A DNA stretch of 64,000 nucleotides from Naganishia liquefaciens (lineage: Eukaryota; Basidiomycota; Tremellomycetes; Filobasidiales; Filobasidiaceae). A program made the translations under genes and the position numbers. The notes under the pieces were generated by a model. It ran no database searches, had not been told where the DNA came from, and was given only the letters and a program-made list of their open reading frames with translations. Positions within the stretch are counted from its first letter, which is position 1. Each line of letters opens with the position of its first letter. Below, one piece after another: positions 21,903 through 33,700 of the stretch. Where the stretch lies: contig BLZA01000040.1 of assembly GCA_013423385.1 (NCBI GenBank), positions 1-64,000 on the forward strand, in the 5' to 3' direction.

Positions 21903-24000
21903 CTATAGCCATTCGACACTATTCGAAGGAGGAAATTTAGTCTTCGCCGGGCTTCCCTTGACGGGCTGTACTTACGTTCCGGGAGGCTTGCTAGTGACAT
22001 CGTATACCACTCGGTTGACACCCTTGACCTCGTTGGTGATCCTCGACGAAATCTTTCGCAAGACCGCTGGCGGGTAGACGAACCAGTCGGCGGTCATGAA
22101 GTCTTCCGTTTGAACGGCTCGAAGGGCGACAACCTGTAACCATGTCCAATGAGCGCGCTATCGCTGCAAACGGAACGCAGCGCTACTCACCTGGTCGTAC
22201 GTCCTCTTGTCACCCTGAACACCAACGGCCTGGATAGGCAACAAGGCAACGAAAGCCTGAGAGATCTGATCGTACAGACCAGCAGCCCCAATCTCCTCAA
22301 TGTAGATCTTGTCGGCGTGCTGCAAGATCTGAACCTGTTCACGCGTGACTTCGCCAAGGATTCGAATAGCGAGACCGGGACCAGGGAAGGGGTGTCGGCC
22401 GACCAAGTGAGCCGGAATGTCGAGCAGTCGACCGAGAGCTCGGACCTCGTCTGATGGAGCGTTGGGTCAGCTTCATTTTTGCCTTCCAAGACTGTAGCTG
22501 CAGACTTACCCTTGAACAATTCACGCAACGGCTCAATGAGCTTCAGCTTCATGTTCTCCAGCAGACCACCGACGTTGTGATGAGTCTTGATGGTCGCGCT
22601 AGGACCCTTGAAGCTGATACTCTCGATGACATCCGGGTAAAGAGTACCCTGCAAGAGCCACTCAATCTTGCCCTTGGCCTCTCCGCCCTTTGTTGCGAGT
22701 TCCTCCTCCGCCTGCTTTTCAATCTTGGCGGCTTCCTCCTCGAAAACCTCGATGAAAGTGTTTCCGATAATCTTTCGCTTTCGTTCCGGATCCAACACGC
22801 CCTTCAATCGACCCAAGAAGAGGTCCGAAGCGTCGACAACAGTCAAGTTGACGCCCAAGTCCTCGACCAGCATCTTGTGCACCTGCTTGGCCTCGTCCAT
22901 TCGCAAAACACCGTTGTCAACCATGATAGCGTGGAATCGGTCTCCAATGGCCTCGTGCATGATCTTGGCGGCCACAGTCGAGTCGACTCCTCCGGAAACA
23001 GCGCCAATGACCTGTCCCTTTTCACCACAGATCTCTCGAATTCGTGCAATTTCTCGGGGAATGAAGCTTTCCATGGACCATCCGCCCTTGATGCCGCAAA
23101 CTTCGGTAACAAACTTGCCGATAACTTCCTTGCCCTTGACCGAGTGAGAGACTTCCGGGTGGAATTGGACACCGAAGATGGGTCGAGATTCGTGGGCGAT
23201 GGCCGTGTAGGGCGATGTCGGAGTGTCGGCAACGACGAGGAAACCGGGCGGGCAAGACGTCAGCTGATCGCCGTGCGACATCCAAACCTGATTGATTCCA
23301 AGCAATTAGCCTTTGATGCCTGGTTTGAACAAGCTAATCCTTACCTGCATGCCGTCTGCTCCGGCGTCAATACCGTCAAACAACCTGTCAGCCAAGTCGT
23401 TTCCAGTCTTCTTGACCTGGATCTTGGCAGGTCCGTATTCTCGGTGAGTGTGGGCATCGACCTTTCCACCGAAGGTGATGGCGATTTCCTGATTGATAGA
23501 CAAGGAGATATGAGCAGATGATCTGTCTCGATGATTCTCGGCGGTACCTGAAGACCGTAACAGATACCCATGACCGGTACACCGAAAGTGAAGACGTCCG
23601 GGTCGACTCGGGGCGCGTCCTCGTCGTAAACAGAGTAAGGAGATCCGGATAGGATGATACCTGCGCATAAGATGTAATGTATGAGCTCGAGTCGTACCGT
23701 GGCCGGCTAGACTTACCCTTGGGCTTCCACTTGAGATCCTTCATCTTCTGGGTGCACGGCAGCATCTCACAGTAGACCTAGAATCGCATCGTGATGCGTT
23801 TTAGCTGAGCTTTGCGCAAAAAAGTGACCAGTCATACATCGAGTTCACGGCATCTTCGAGTGATCAAGTGCGAGTACTGCCATCAACCGAATCTCATGAG
23901 CAACTCTTCCCCAGACTCTTTTGTTCCGTCCTCCACTCACCTGCGATCCGAAATCCAGGATAAGGATCGAGTCGTACAAGTCATGAATTTCCGCGGGCAT
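21903..24000 (-). CDS. GUA1: GMP synthase (glutamine-hydrolysing)
   Basis: ATG at 24000 gives [20 protein letters not shown], the GATase start. Small exons follow: [39 protein letters not shown] and [10 protein letters not shown] with the catalytic Cys. A large exon holds [12 protein letters not shown] (catalytic His-Glu), the PP-loop [29 protein letters not shown] and [13 protein letters not shown]. Later exons read [32 protein letters not shown] and the dimerisation domain. The last intron restores SKPPGTVEWL at 21903; family members end SKPPGTIEWE. The enzyme converts XMP to GMP in the cytosol using glutamine and ATP. Length and motif order are normal. It is head-to-head with acetate kinase. 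Confidence 0.97.
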
Positions 24001-24348
24001 GTTTTTTGTGAAGTCTGTGTGGTAGGTGGGATGGGTATGCTCTAATGCGATAACCAGAACCAGATTTCCAGCATCTTCACTGCTTTGGGTCGTTGACGAA
24101 TTGACATGAACGGACGGGACCCGCGCGCGCGCGCAGAGTCGAACCGGGCGTGAAATTATTAGCATCCGCGCGCGGAGATACAAATCTTTCACTCCGTGCA
24201 TACGTGGCTTGATGACGCAAGCAAGCGGTCCTGTCAGCATCGTTGGGTTCGTCGGAACGCAGGTTGCAATCTATTTAGGTCGGATGAATCGTTCCACATG
24301 TTTTTCCCCACCAGGGTCTTCCTAGTTTACATCACAACGTCGTCCACA
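24001..24348. promoter_or_regulatory. Divergent promoter, GUA1 / ACK1
   Basis: 348 bp between two start codons. It contains an alternating CG run at 24122-24132 and the perfect palindrome CCGCGCGCGG at 24164-24173. Both could be binding sites or Z-DNA-prone tracts; function is inference. Confidence 0.45.
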
Positions 24349-26063
24349 ATGTCATCTTCGACGTACATCCTCGCCATCAATTGTGGCTCCTCCTCGATCA
24401 AATCCAAGCTATACAGGATTTCCGAAACCAAAGGTCAGCCCCTGACGCCCGTCGCCGAAGCTTCCGTCAAGGGAATAGCAGCCAAGGGGCAAAAGATCAA
24501 GATCAAGGTGGAATGGCTGAACAAGAGCGGTAATGATGTATCCGAGGAAGGCGAAGAGGGCGATGTCGTAGACTGTAAGACAATGATCTTTCGAATGATT
24601 GCATACTTACCTCTTTGATCACGGGCAGATCAGACCTTGGTCCCGCTACTTTTAGACACGATCAAGAAATCCTCCCAGGATGTCGAAGATGATCAAATCA
24701 AGTATATTTCACATCGCATGTAAGGATGCCGAATGATCGCCTCTATCCCGGTATCGCTGACGTACAGTCTTGCAGTGTGCACGGAGGGCCGCATAAAGAA
24801 CCGATACTTATCGACCGTGACCATGAAGATGGCTTGTCAGAGATGGACATCTTGAGCGAGTTTGCTCCCCTTCATGTGAGCTGACTATAACCTTGCATAC
24901 CTACCGGACTGACTTCATTCTTTTGCAGAACCACTCTGCTGTCCTTGCTATCCGGTGTAAGCTTCACGTCTCCAAGCTCCAGCTTCCTGTTTCTCAATCT
25001 CTGCGTCATCTCTAGCATGCCTTAAAGCTCTGCCAAATCACGAATCTCTCCTCGCCTTTGATACACTGTTCCATCAGACATTGCCGGAAGAGGTATACAC
25101 TTATGCCATCCCCCCGGCAGATCAAGAAACGCCAATCCCGTTACGCAAGGTGAATTGGCAGTCTATCCATTCTCTTTCACTTTTCTGACTCGCCCATTGA
25201 TTGCAGTACGGCTTCCATGGACTTTCCTATCGGTCCATTCTAGAATCCATCGCAAAGAAGACCGGCAAGCCAAAGGAAGAGGTCAGTATCGTTGTCGCGC
25301 ATCTTGGATCCGGCGGATCTTGCTGTATGATCCGGAACGGCGAAAGCCAAGATACCAGTATGTCCGATATGTCGTTCTTGACCAAATGACGAAAGATGCT
25401 CATACTTCTGTTTAGCCATGGGCTTGACTCCGTTGGAAGGTCTGGTTGGAGGCACAAGGTCTGGTACAATCGATCCAACTTTGGTGTTTCATCTCGTGGA
25501 GAACTGTTCCGAGGATGCAGGATTGGACGGCATCAAAGTCACTAAAGCAGAAGCCACTTTGAACAAGTGCGTTAGTCCCTCTTCGTCTCCGCGCCAAGTT
25601 GACCTTTCTTTTTCATTCGCCCACCAGGAACTCCGGATTTACTGCTCTTGCAGGAACGAACGATTTTGGGCTCATTACCAAGAAAATGCTCGACCCGTCT
25701 TCCTGCTCCAAAGAGGACTCCAAAGCAGCCACTCTTGCATATAAAGTCTACACGGATCGTCTTTTGTGCTACCTCACGTTCTACCTCAGCAAACTGTTTG
25801 AAACCGAAGGAATTGACGGTGTGGATGGTCTCGTTTTCTCGGGCGGTATCGGTGAGAAGAGCGTATTTTTGCGGAAAGACGTCAGCCAAAGGCTCGGCTG
25901 GATTGGCTTGAGTGTCGACGACAACTTGAATGAACAAGCTAGTGCAGGGAAGGAAGTTGCGTTCAAAATCAGCAGTGAATCCAGTAAGTTGCCTATTTGG
26001 GTTGTCCAGACCGACGAGGAAGAAGTCTGCGCAAAAATGGTACAAGAGTTTTTCAACTTGTAA
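24349..26063 (+). CDS. ACK1: Acetate kinase
   Basis: ATG at 24349: [20 protein letters not shown] carries the phosphate-binding motif N-C-G-S-S-S-x-K. Exons then give the [18 protein letters not shown] segment, [51 protein letters not shown] and [18 protein letters not shown] (catalytic His). Next are [51 protein letters not shown] and [17 protein letters not shown], ending at 26063. All acetokinase signatures are present. The enzyme interconverts acetyl phosphate and acetate with ADP/ATP. In fungi it is known to work with phosphoketolase (Xfp), which makes acetyl phosphate from pentose phosphates. Acetate kinase is sparse in eukaryotes but expected in basidiomycete yeasts. About eight exons. 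Confidence 0.96.
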
Positions 26064-26318
26064 TCGCGTGTAGATAACGGATATGATGATGGAAAGGTTT
26101 GCCGCTGCTCTTGCTGTGACGGCGATTATGGATGCCCAGGCGCCACAGCCTCGAGGATGACGCGTGGCCGCAGGTAGCCAAACAGATCCAAGCTGAAGAC
26201 ACGAAAACGGCATCTCCTGAACCTCACTGCATCTGTCTCGGTTGATTGCTCATTATATCGGAACCGTGACTCTATGAATGGGAAGAATACATGTGCGTTT
26301 TTCGTCCATGTGGTCGTT

Positions 26319-26653
26319 CTAGAACAGATTGCGGAGCGCCTCGAAAACCGCTGATCACGGCGAATGAGCTTTGCTTTCATATTTAATCGGAATTCCCCAA
26401 CTTACTGCTACCCAGTAACAGGAAAAGCAAGACACCCAACACCCAACCCGCTACTGCCGTCTTGTTGTTTCCCCGCGCGTCTCGTGGTGGTTTGACTGGA
26501 TTACGCCCGGATATAGCCTTGTTCATGAACTGTGCATTCTTGCGACGAATATCGGCTTGCGATGGCTGATAGGGCAAGAGACAGCGGCACACCAGAAGAT
26601 AACTTTGTTGATCAGCGCCGGAAATGCAATGGACCTCTCGTGAGACGCACCAT
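26319..26653 (-). CDS. RAMP4/SERP1-type stress-associated ER membrane protein
   Basis: A 64-residue protein built from three exons: 26651-26653 (the ATG alone), 26406-26565 and 26319-26350, with introns of 85 and 55 nt. The spliced start MPSQADIRRKNAQFMNKAIS is typical of fungal RAMP4 proteins. Then NKTAVAGWVLGVLLFLLLG forms the C-terminal membrane anchor, and the second intron restores STVFEALRNLF before the stop. RAMP4/YSY6 is a tail-anchored ER protein associated with the Sec61 translocon and with stress protection of newly made membrane proteins. Without splicing, the downstream frame ends in an unrelated peptide, so both introns matter. The first intron removes everything between the initiator codon and codon 2. 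Confidence 0.88.
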
Positions 26654-27028
26654 TTTGGCGGGACTTGCGGGAAACCTCTTTCAAGACTCTACGATGGGCT
26701 GCTCAAGGCCTTGAAAGAGCTTGATAGCTTTTGGCAGAGCAGAGCACAGGAAGCAAGCCCCAACACCGCCAATGCACCGCTTCATTCCACCTCATCATGC
26801 ACCTCACCTTGTCCTCGCTACCCCGCATTCCGATCGGCTGCAACTGCAGAGGTGCGTCCGATGCACGGTGACGCCCAGACGGGAAGGAGCGGAGGTGGTC
26901 GCCCATTACGACAACCCGCTCGGCGGTGATGTCGATGCTGATGGCGATAACGCTTCGTGGCTTGTGTCAACTCGGAAACGCCCTCAAGTTACTTGCTCCC
27001 GAATACTTGCTCCCAATCGCGCGACAAT
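26654..27028. promoter_or_regulatory. Divergent promoter, RAMP4 / YPT7
   Basis: 375 bp between two divergent start codons of membrane-traffic genes. No TATA box or clear element seen. Confidence 0.4.
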
Positions 27029-28190
<1,162 letters not shown>

Positions 28191-28496
28191 GCCATGAGTA
28201 GCTTTTGACGTCGCCTCGGTTTAGCAGGAATTCATCGGTTGCTGTAACTTATACATGTCCACTCTTTGTATAATAATATCTCGTGTGTCTGCCAGGTCAG
28301 CTTTTGACTGGGGTAGGTATCCGAAGACGTGCTCGAGCCCTGGCCGACTGCCAAAGCGAAGAGGCTATGCCGGTCATTAGATGCTCGTTGAGTAGATTGA
28401 TAGTCCATGCATAAATGGTGTACAACGGCATGTTCGGGTCTGCGATTTCATAGATGCCTCGTTGTGATTCGCAAATGCAATGAGCTGATTGCCGAC
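28191..28496. other. Tail-to-tail intergenic, YPT7 / ISA1
   Basis: 306 bp between convergent stop codons. Nothing beyond presumed 3' UTRs was seen. Confidence 0.45.
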
Positions 28497-29421
28497 TCAG
28501 ATGTTGACTGGTAAAGTCGACATCGTCAGCTTCGCATGCAGTGAGGTCGGGAGGAATACACATACAAGATTCTCCACAACCACAGGCGTCCTTGACATTC
28601 GGATTGTTAAAAACGAATTTGGCACTGACATGACCGGGTGTCAATCAGCGAGGGGGAAGGTCGAAACGGCCTTGAAGACTCACCTCAGTCTATCCTCCTT
28701 CCAGTCCATTTCACTGCCAATGATTGAGAAAAGCGCCTTGCTGTCGATAAGCACGCGCACGCCATCCTGCTCTACGACTTCATCGAATTTGCCGCCTGGC
28801 GGTGTTACATATTCAAGATGGTACGACATGCCCGCGCATCCCTTATTCTTGACTGATATCCTGATCAATTTCGGATCTGACGGATCTGTCATAAGATCTT
28901 TGAGACGTTCAACGGCCAAAGGCGTCTACTCGAGAAGCGAGAGATAAGCCGCCGTGTGGGACCAGTCATGCGATGAGAAGATCACTCACCAAGGAGATAG
29001 CGGCCTTCTTCGCTTTGAGACCGATTGAGCGCCTTCTTGGTGGAGCGGCTCTTGTCGACGCCGAAGCGCTCGATGCCGGAACATCATGGCCAATGATATC
29101 ACCACTCAAGCCATCTACGGCTTTCGCTTTCCCCTTGGCGTTGTTGTTCGATGATGGCAAGACCACTGGTACCTCGTCCGCAACCGTCCTCGACGGCTGC
29201 GAAGTCGTCTGCGTTGACAGCTGTCGCATACGAGGATATCGTTGAGCGATGCGCAGTGGCGAAGCTGTTATTGGTTCGACTGATAGATGTCCAGCGTAGT
29301 ATATTGGCGGGGTATGCAGCTGACGGATAGCGCAGAGTGATGAGCTGCTCCGAGCGGCAGTCATGTAGACTGGGAGTAACGACGGTACTGCTCGCATGGA
29401 CGAAGGCGTGATGAAAGACAT
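28497..29421 (-). CDS. ISA1: Mitochondrial A-type iron-sulfur assembly protein ISA1
   Basis: ATG at 29421 opens a long Ser/Ala/Arg-rich presequence (MSFITPSSMRAVPSLLPVYM), fitting mitochondrial import. The ISCA domain follows: AVERLKDLMTDPSDPKLIRI, VKNKGCAGMSYHLEYV (first Cys) and VEQDGVRVLIDSKALFSIIG-SEMDWKEDRL. Then FVFNNPNVKDACGCGES, where a last intron restores the end CGCGESFNI (second and third Cys). The three cysteines are the iron or cluster ligands of the family. ISA1 acts late in the mitochondrial ISC pathway with ISA2 and IBA57 to make [4Fe-4S] clusters for aconitase, lipoate synthase and others. The N-terminal region before the domain is about 140 residues, long for the family. 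Confidence 0.94.
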
Positions 29422-30037
29422 GGTGTTGCAGATTTGTCAGGAAAGTCGACTTGATCGGTGTGAAGAGGGCGCTCAAGCTTTGCGAAACGACGCTGTGGAT
29501 CGTGACCGGTGTGATGAGCGTCCTATCCCTGCAGGACGTCGACGCGAGCGGGGGTATGGCAATGTGTCCCAACGCCCAAATACGCTTGACACTCGATAGG
29601 ATGGATCCCAGTCATCCGATCGCCCCAGGGTTCACCAAAAGTTACCGCACACCGCCGCAACTCGGATGATGACAAATACAACTCGGGACCCGCGGCTTGC
29701 GAATGCGCCGGGTTCGATTGGCTCGCAGTCGCGCCACTCTAGATAATCGCCTCGACCGGAATGCAGGCTCGCTATTCGGCTTGTCGATAGTCTCACCCAG
29801 AGCGTACTTGCAGCCCTGCAGCTATTTTGCACAAGAGTCATGATCTCTGATCAGACAAATATTGTCCATCAAGCTCGTCGGAGCCTTACAACTTCTGGAG
29901 AGAAGGTCTAGTATTTACAAAACCCCCGCCCTGATCAACGGGGCCAGTGGGTGAGACGTGGTAACGGACCGCCTTCTCGCAAGATATACATCTCATCTTT
30001 TCACCCTGAATGTCCTTTGCTGGAAAGCGTAGTGTTT
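29422..30037. other. Intergenic, ISA1 promoter side
   Basis: 616 bp between the ISA1 start and the end of the next minus-strand gene. Short frames only, no recognised motif. Confidence 0.45.
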
Positions 30038-33000
30038 TCAAATTTCGCCAGTCGGAAAGCATCCCACTTCCAAACCGATATCGAAAGAATGATTGGGCCC
30101 GTCATCTTGCCCGTCCTGTGCCTCACTCGCGGCATTCGTGAAGACATCAAAGATGGCGTCCAGTTCGTTATCAGATTTTTCGTTGTGATATTCCTGGTTT
30201 TTGCAAGCTAGCCCATCGAGAGGACAACTACTGTAATTGGCGTTGTTCGCGAAAAAGTCATTTGGCGACTTCACCGTCTCCACGATGGGTTCAGGACGAA
30301 GAGCGGCCTCGAGATGTTCGATATGCGACTGCTGGTCGCCCTTTGGCTGGTCTTCGACAGACACCGCAAGCGCTAAAGCCTGTTGCAACGCGTTAGGGCT
30401 GGGTGGATGCAAATGAAACGCCTCGGAAGGCGGTTCTTCCCAGGGCTCGTCGCCGCCTTCGAGAATGTGCCGAGCCATCTGTCCGGAACGAGCATCCTCC
30501 TCGAACAGCTTCTGTAATGCTGGATCCAATTGGAAATCAGGAAACGCGCCTGGATTCTCTTTTTGTCGTCGGTGCTTGTCAAGCTGTTGCTGAATGTACT
30601 CGACTGTCTGCTGCAGAGTATCCGCGAATAGATCCTGTTCCTTCAGAGTTGAGTCATCATTCTCTGCTCCTGGCCAGGATTCGAGCAAAGGGTCCACCTC
30701 CTCCCTAAAGGTCACCTGCTTCTTGTTGTTCCGTCTTGTCGATGCCTTCTTTCCATATGGTATTGCGTTCGGTGACACAATGGAATTAATAATCGGGTCT
30801 CCGTTGTGATCCAACTGAATTTCGCCACCAGGACCAAACTGGAATTCGAAGGGACCCGCCGGAAGTGACATCTGTGGCGAATTGTCGGAATGCGTTTTCT
30901 TCTTGTGCGATTTTGCTTTCTTCCTTTCTCGTTTCTCGCGTTCACCGAAGTCGGATTCGGATTCAGAATCGTCCGCTAGACCATCAAAGTCACCCTCTGC
31001 GAACCTATCAATTTGTCGATGTTTACGCTTCTTCGAAGACTTTGACTTTTTTGGGTATGCTGCTGCGTTGACTTTGTTGAGTCTCAGCATTGATGAATAG
31101 GTACCCCACATATGTATCATTCGTGGCGGCTTCATCAGCCCGTGATAAACTTCTTGCGGGATCGGCGCTGACTGCTTGTCTTCGGTCTTCCGGATGATGC
31201 GGGCCATGTGTATGATCGTACGGGGTACGGGTGGCGCTGGATACGCACCCATGGCTTCAAGAAATTTCTGTACATTCTTGTACTTTCTGAGGATCCGATG
31301 CCCTTCTTCTGGACCTCCGTCCATGACTTCGTCCAAACGTAATTTCTTGGATACGTCCGCCTCCGTGAGGCAGTCGTAACAATTACAGTACCCTTGGCAG
31401 ACGGGGCATATGAAAAGTCGAGACTCGACATCGAACTGGAAGTCATATCTGACATCGAGAATGAAAAAGATCAGCGATCTGTAGCATTGTCCTCTACATT
31501 CCGACATACCGGACGTCAACGCAGTTCTCGCAGAATCGTAGACTACATTCCACCTCGGTGTTACGGCAAGACATTTTAGGTTTCTTGCTTGCAACGCGAC
31601 ATTGATGACAGGTATCCTGCTCAGCATGCTGCGACAAAAATAAGGAGGCGTCGAGACAATCTTCAGGAACGTGTAAGGATCAAGCTTACCTCATCATCGT
31701 CATTGGTTAAAAATCTGTCTCCCGCGATGACCACCTCCTCCTCTTCACTTTCATGCCCACTTTCAACTTGTTGTTCAGTCTCCTCCGCGCTCTCAAATCT
31801 AGTATTCGCAGAGCTCTCAATAGCTTCTATAACGATTTGTCGGGCGGCAATCGCCGCTCTGCGTCGAGACTTGTTTGGCAAGGGCGGCAAATCGCAGAAG
31901 ACAAAGGCCCTCTTGGAAATCGGGTGATTTCGAGGGTAAGGTGGGATTTCGACGTAGGCCAGACGCTGTCGTTCTCCTGCTTTGCAAGGCTCGTCCGTGA
32001 CACCATCAGAACCATAGTCGACTGAATTGGAGTTTCCTGATTTTGGCCGTTGCAAATGTTCCACGGATGACTCTGGTTGAAATGGTGGACGTTCGATCAA
32101 ACGACTTTTTCGTGTCGGTCTTCCCTGCGAGATTTAGCATGCATCAGCTTTGCGTTTGGGTCGAGGAAATTTACTTACCGCCCGAGAAGACACGTCCTGC
32201 GAGGTCTCTGTCAACGCTGACTGAGGTGCAGGCGAGCCAAGGATATTACTTGACCTGAACTTTCTATTTTCATTGGCATTGATAGGCTCGCAATCTGCCC
32301 AGCCATTTAGATGCCTGGGTCAGTCTCCGAAATTCAGAGTATCGGAGGTTCTACTCACTGCGCATATATCCATCCTGAGCTTCACCGCCATCCATATAGA
32401 CTTCTGATTCACTCTCGTCCTCTGATCCATGTTGACGATGCGATATTCCGTTGCGAGAAGTATCCACCTCCTTTTCCTTTCCCTTTCCAAGTGTCTGAAA
32501 GTGCCGGACAAAAGGCTTGGCAAAGCGGTCGCGATTCTGCATATCGCTCGCCCTCGCAGGATAGTTCCAAATATCGCCGTTACGCCCTACTGTCAGGGTT
32601 CGAGTGCTTGGAAGATCGCTGAATTGCTTTCCATCGATGATTTCTCCTTCTTCGATACCGAAAATGCTATGAGGATTGAATGTTGGTGGTAAAGCTCCGT
32701 CGCGAGTGATGTGTGCATCAGATGAGGAAGGTTGCATGAAAGGTCTTCTGAAATTGTCTTGGGCTGGCAACGTAGAAAACGTGCTCGTCCCGCTCAAGCT
32801 TTGTTCTGATATCTGCTTCATGGCACTTGGCAATGGATGCACCTTTGTCGGAGAGATCTGTTCGAACGAAGTCCGCCCAAGGTCGTTGTGTGGCGGGTTT
32901 GCGTAGCTCGACGTCGAGGTAAATCCACTCCGATAGGAGTTACTTGGTTTTGCTAATGGCGGGTCCTTCACGTCTGGCAGCATCCAGCTGGTCAGCGGGA

Positions 33001-33373
33001 TATCTGGGACGGTATTGGCGGCCGGATATGCCGACGATGAAGAAGAGCTGATGGTCGAGTATGGCGTACCTAAGGTGTAGTCTGTGTTTCTCGTGCTATT
33101 CGACAGGACCGAATAAGTTGAGTCGTTTAGACGCGTTTCCGCGTGTTCATTGTTGCGGATTGCATTTCGAGGAAAAAGCGGGAGAGGGTCATCACTGCCA
33201 CTCATCTGCATTAGGCCTCTCAAAAGCTCGATCCCGGCATCAGGATTGACTTCAAGGTGCTGTTGGCTCCAGTGCGAATACATGCTGCTTGTCGTGGTTC
33301 GGCGTTCACTCGTGTTGGTGGATCTGCTGGGACCTGCCGCAGCATTGGTGTGCGGGTAGTTCCAGGCAGACAT
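30038..33373 (-). CDS. CDCA7-type zf-4CXXC_R1 zinc-finger protein
   Basis: ATG at 33373 (MSAWNYPHTNAAAGPSR) begins about 340 residues of Ser/Thr/Pro-rich sequence. Three short exons follow, including PRKSRRRAAIAARQIVIEAI-like basic and acidic stretches. Splicing then gives the zinc domain: DTCHQCRVASKKPKMSCRN, CSLRFCENCVDVRYDFQFD and FICPVCQGYCNCYDCL, followed by ILRKYKNVQKFLEAMG, which aligns with the 'YHGFGNVHAYL' segment after the CDCA7 zinc domain. About 380 further residues (GSEF-rich, RKKAKSHKKK, several acidic runs) end at 30038. CDCA7 recruits the remodeller HELLS and senses hemimethylated DNA. Here several positions mutated in ICF syndrome differ (the Gly of 'RYGE' is Asp; the Arg of 'CPPCRG' is Gln), so it may belong to the divergent zf-4CXXC_R1 class with another role. 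Confidence 0.8.
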
Positions 33374-33700
33374 GATGAGAGTCGAATCCTGAGTCTGCTG
33401 TCAAGGTATCTTGTGGTATTGCACATTCCGTCTTTATCAGAGGGTCGGAGGAGGTGACGATCCGAAAAGGAGGTGACGATCAAGAAGTCGGTAAAGCTGA
33501 TGATGAATAGTACCTCGGCACACGCGCGGAAGCTGATAATCGCGCAGGCGTCCTACGCGACCGCCGGGATCACGCGGTCAAGCCTGAACAATCCCTTCGG
33601 AGGCCATGCAAGAACTCATGCTCTACAGCCTGGGCGAGCATACTTTTTACAACTCTATATAGCCGGACCATGCATCATTTCAAACATTCCCCATCCTGCC
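33374..33700. other. Intergenic, upstream of the CDCA7-type gene
   Basis: 327 bp between two minus-strand genes. A TATATA word lies near 33655; at 285 bp before the start codon it could be a promoter element but is not convincing. Confidence 0.35.

Noticed and set aside
22454-23521. 355-codon plus-strand frame opposite GUA1
   Set aside because: It is the antisense shadow of the GMP synthase exons, whose motifs on the minus strand are unambiguous.
24130-24160. GGTTCGAC on the minus strand, possible tRNA T-loop
   Set aside because: Flanking bases do not pair into a T stem, and no cloverleaf fits in the divergent promoter.
25572-26213. 213-codon minus-strand frame opposite acetate kinase
   Set aside because: Shadow of the last ACK1 exon; the plus strand carries the acetokinase motifs.
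29705-29730. GGGTTCGATT word resembling a tRNA B box
   Set aside because: No A box at the required distance and no acceptor stem can be drawn.
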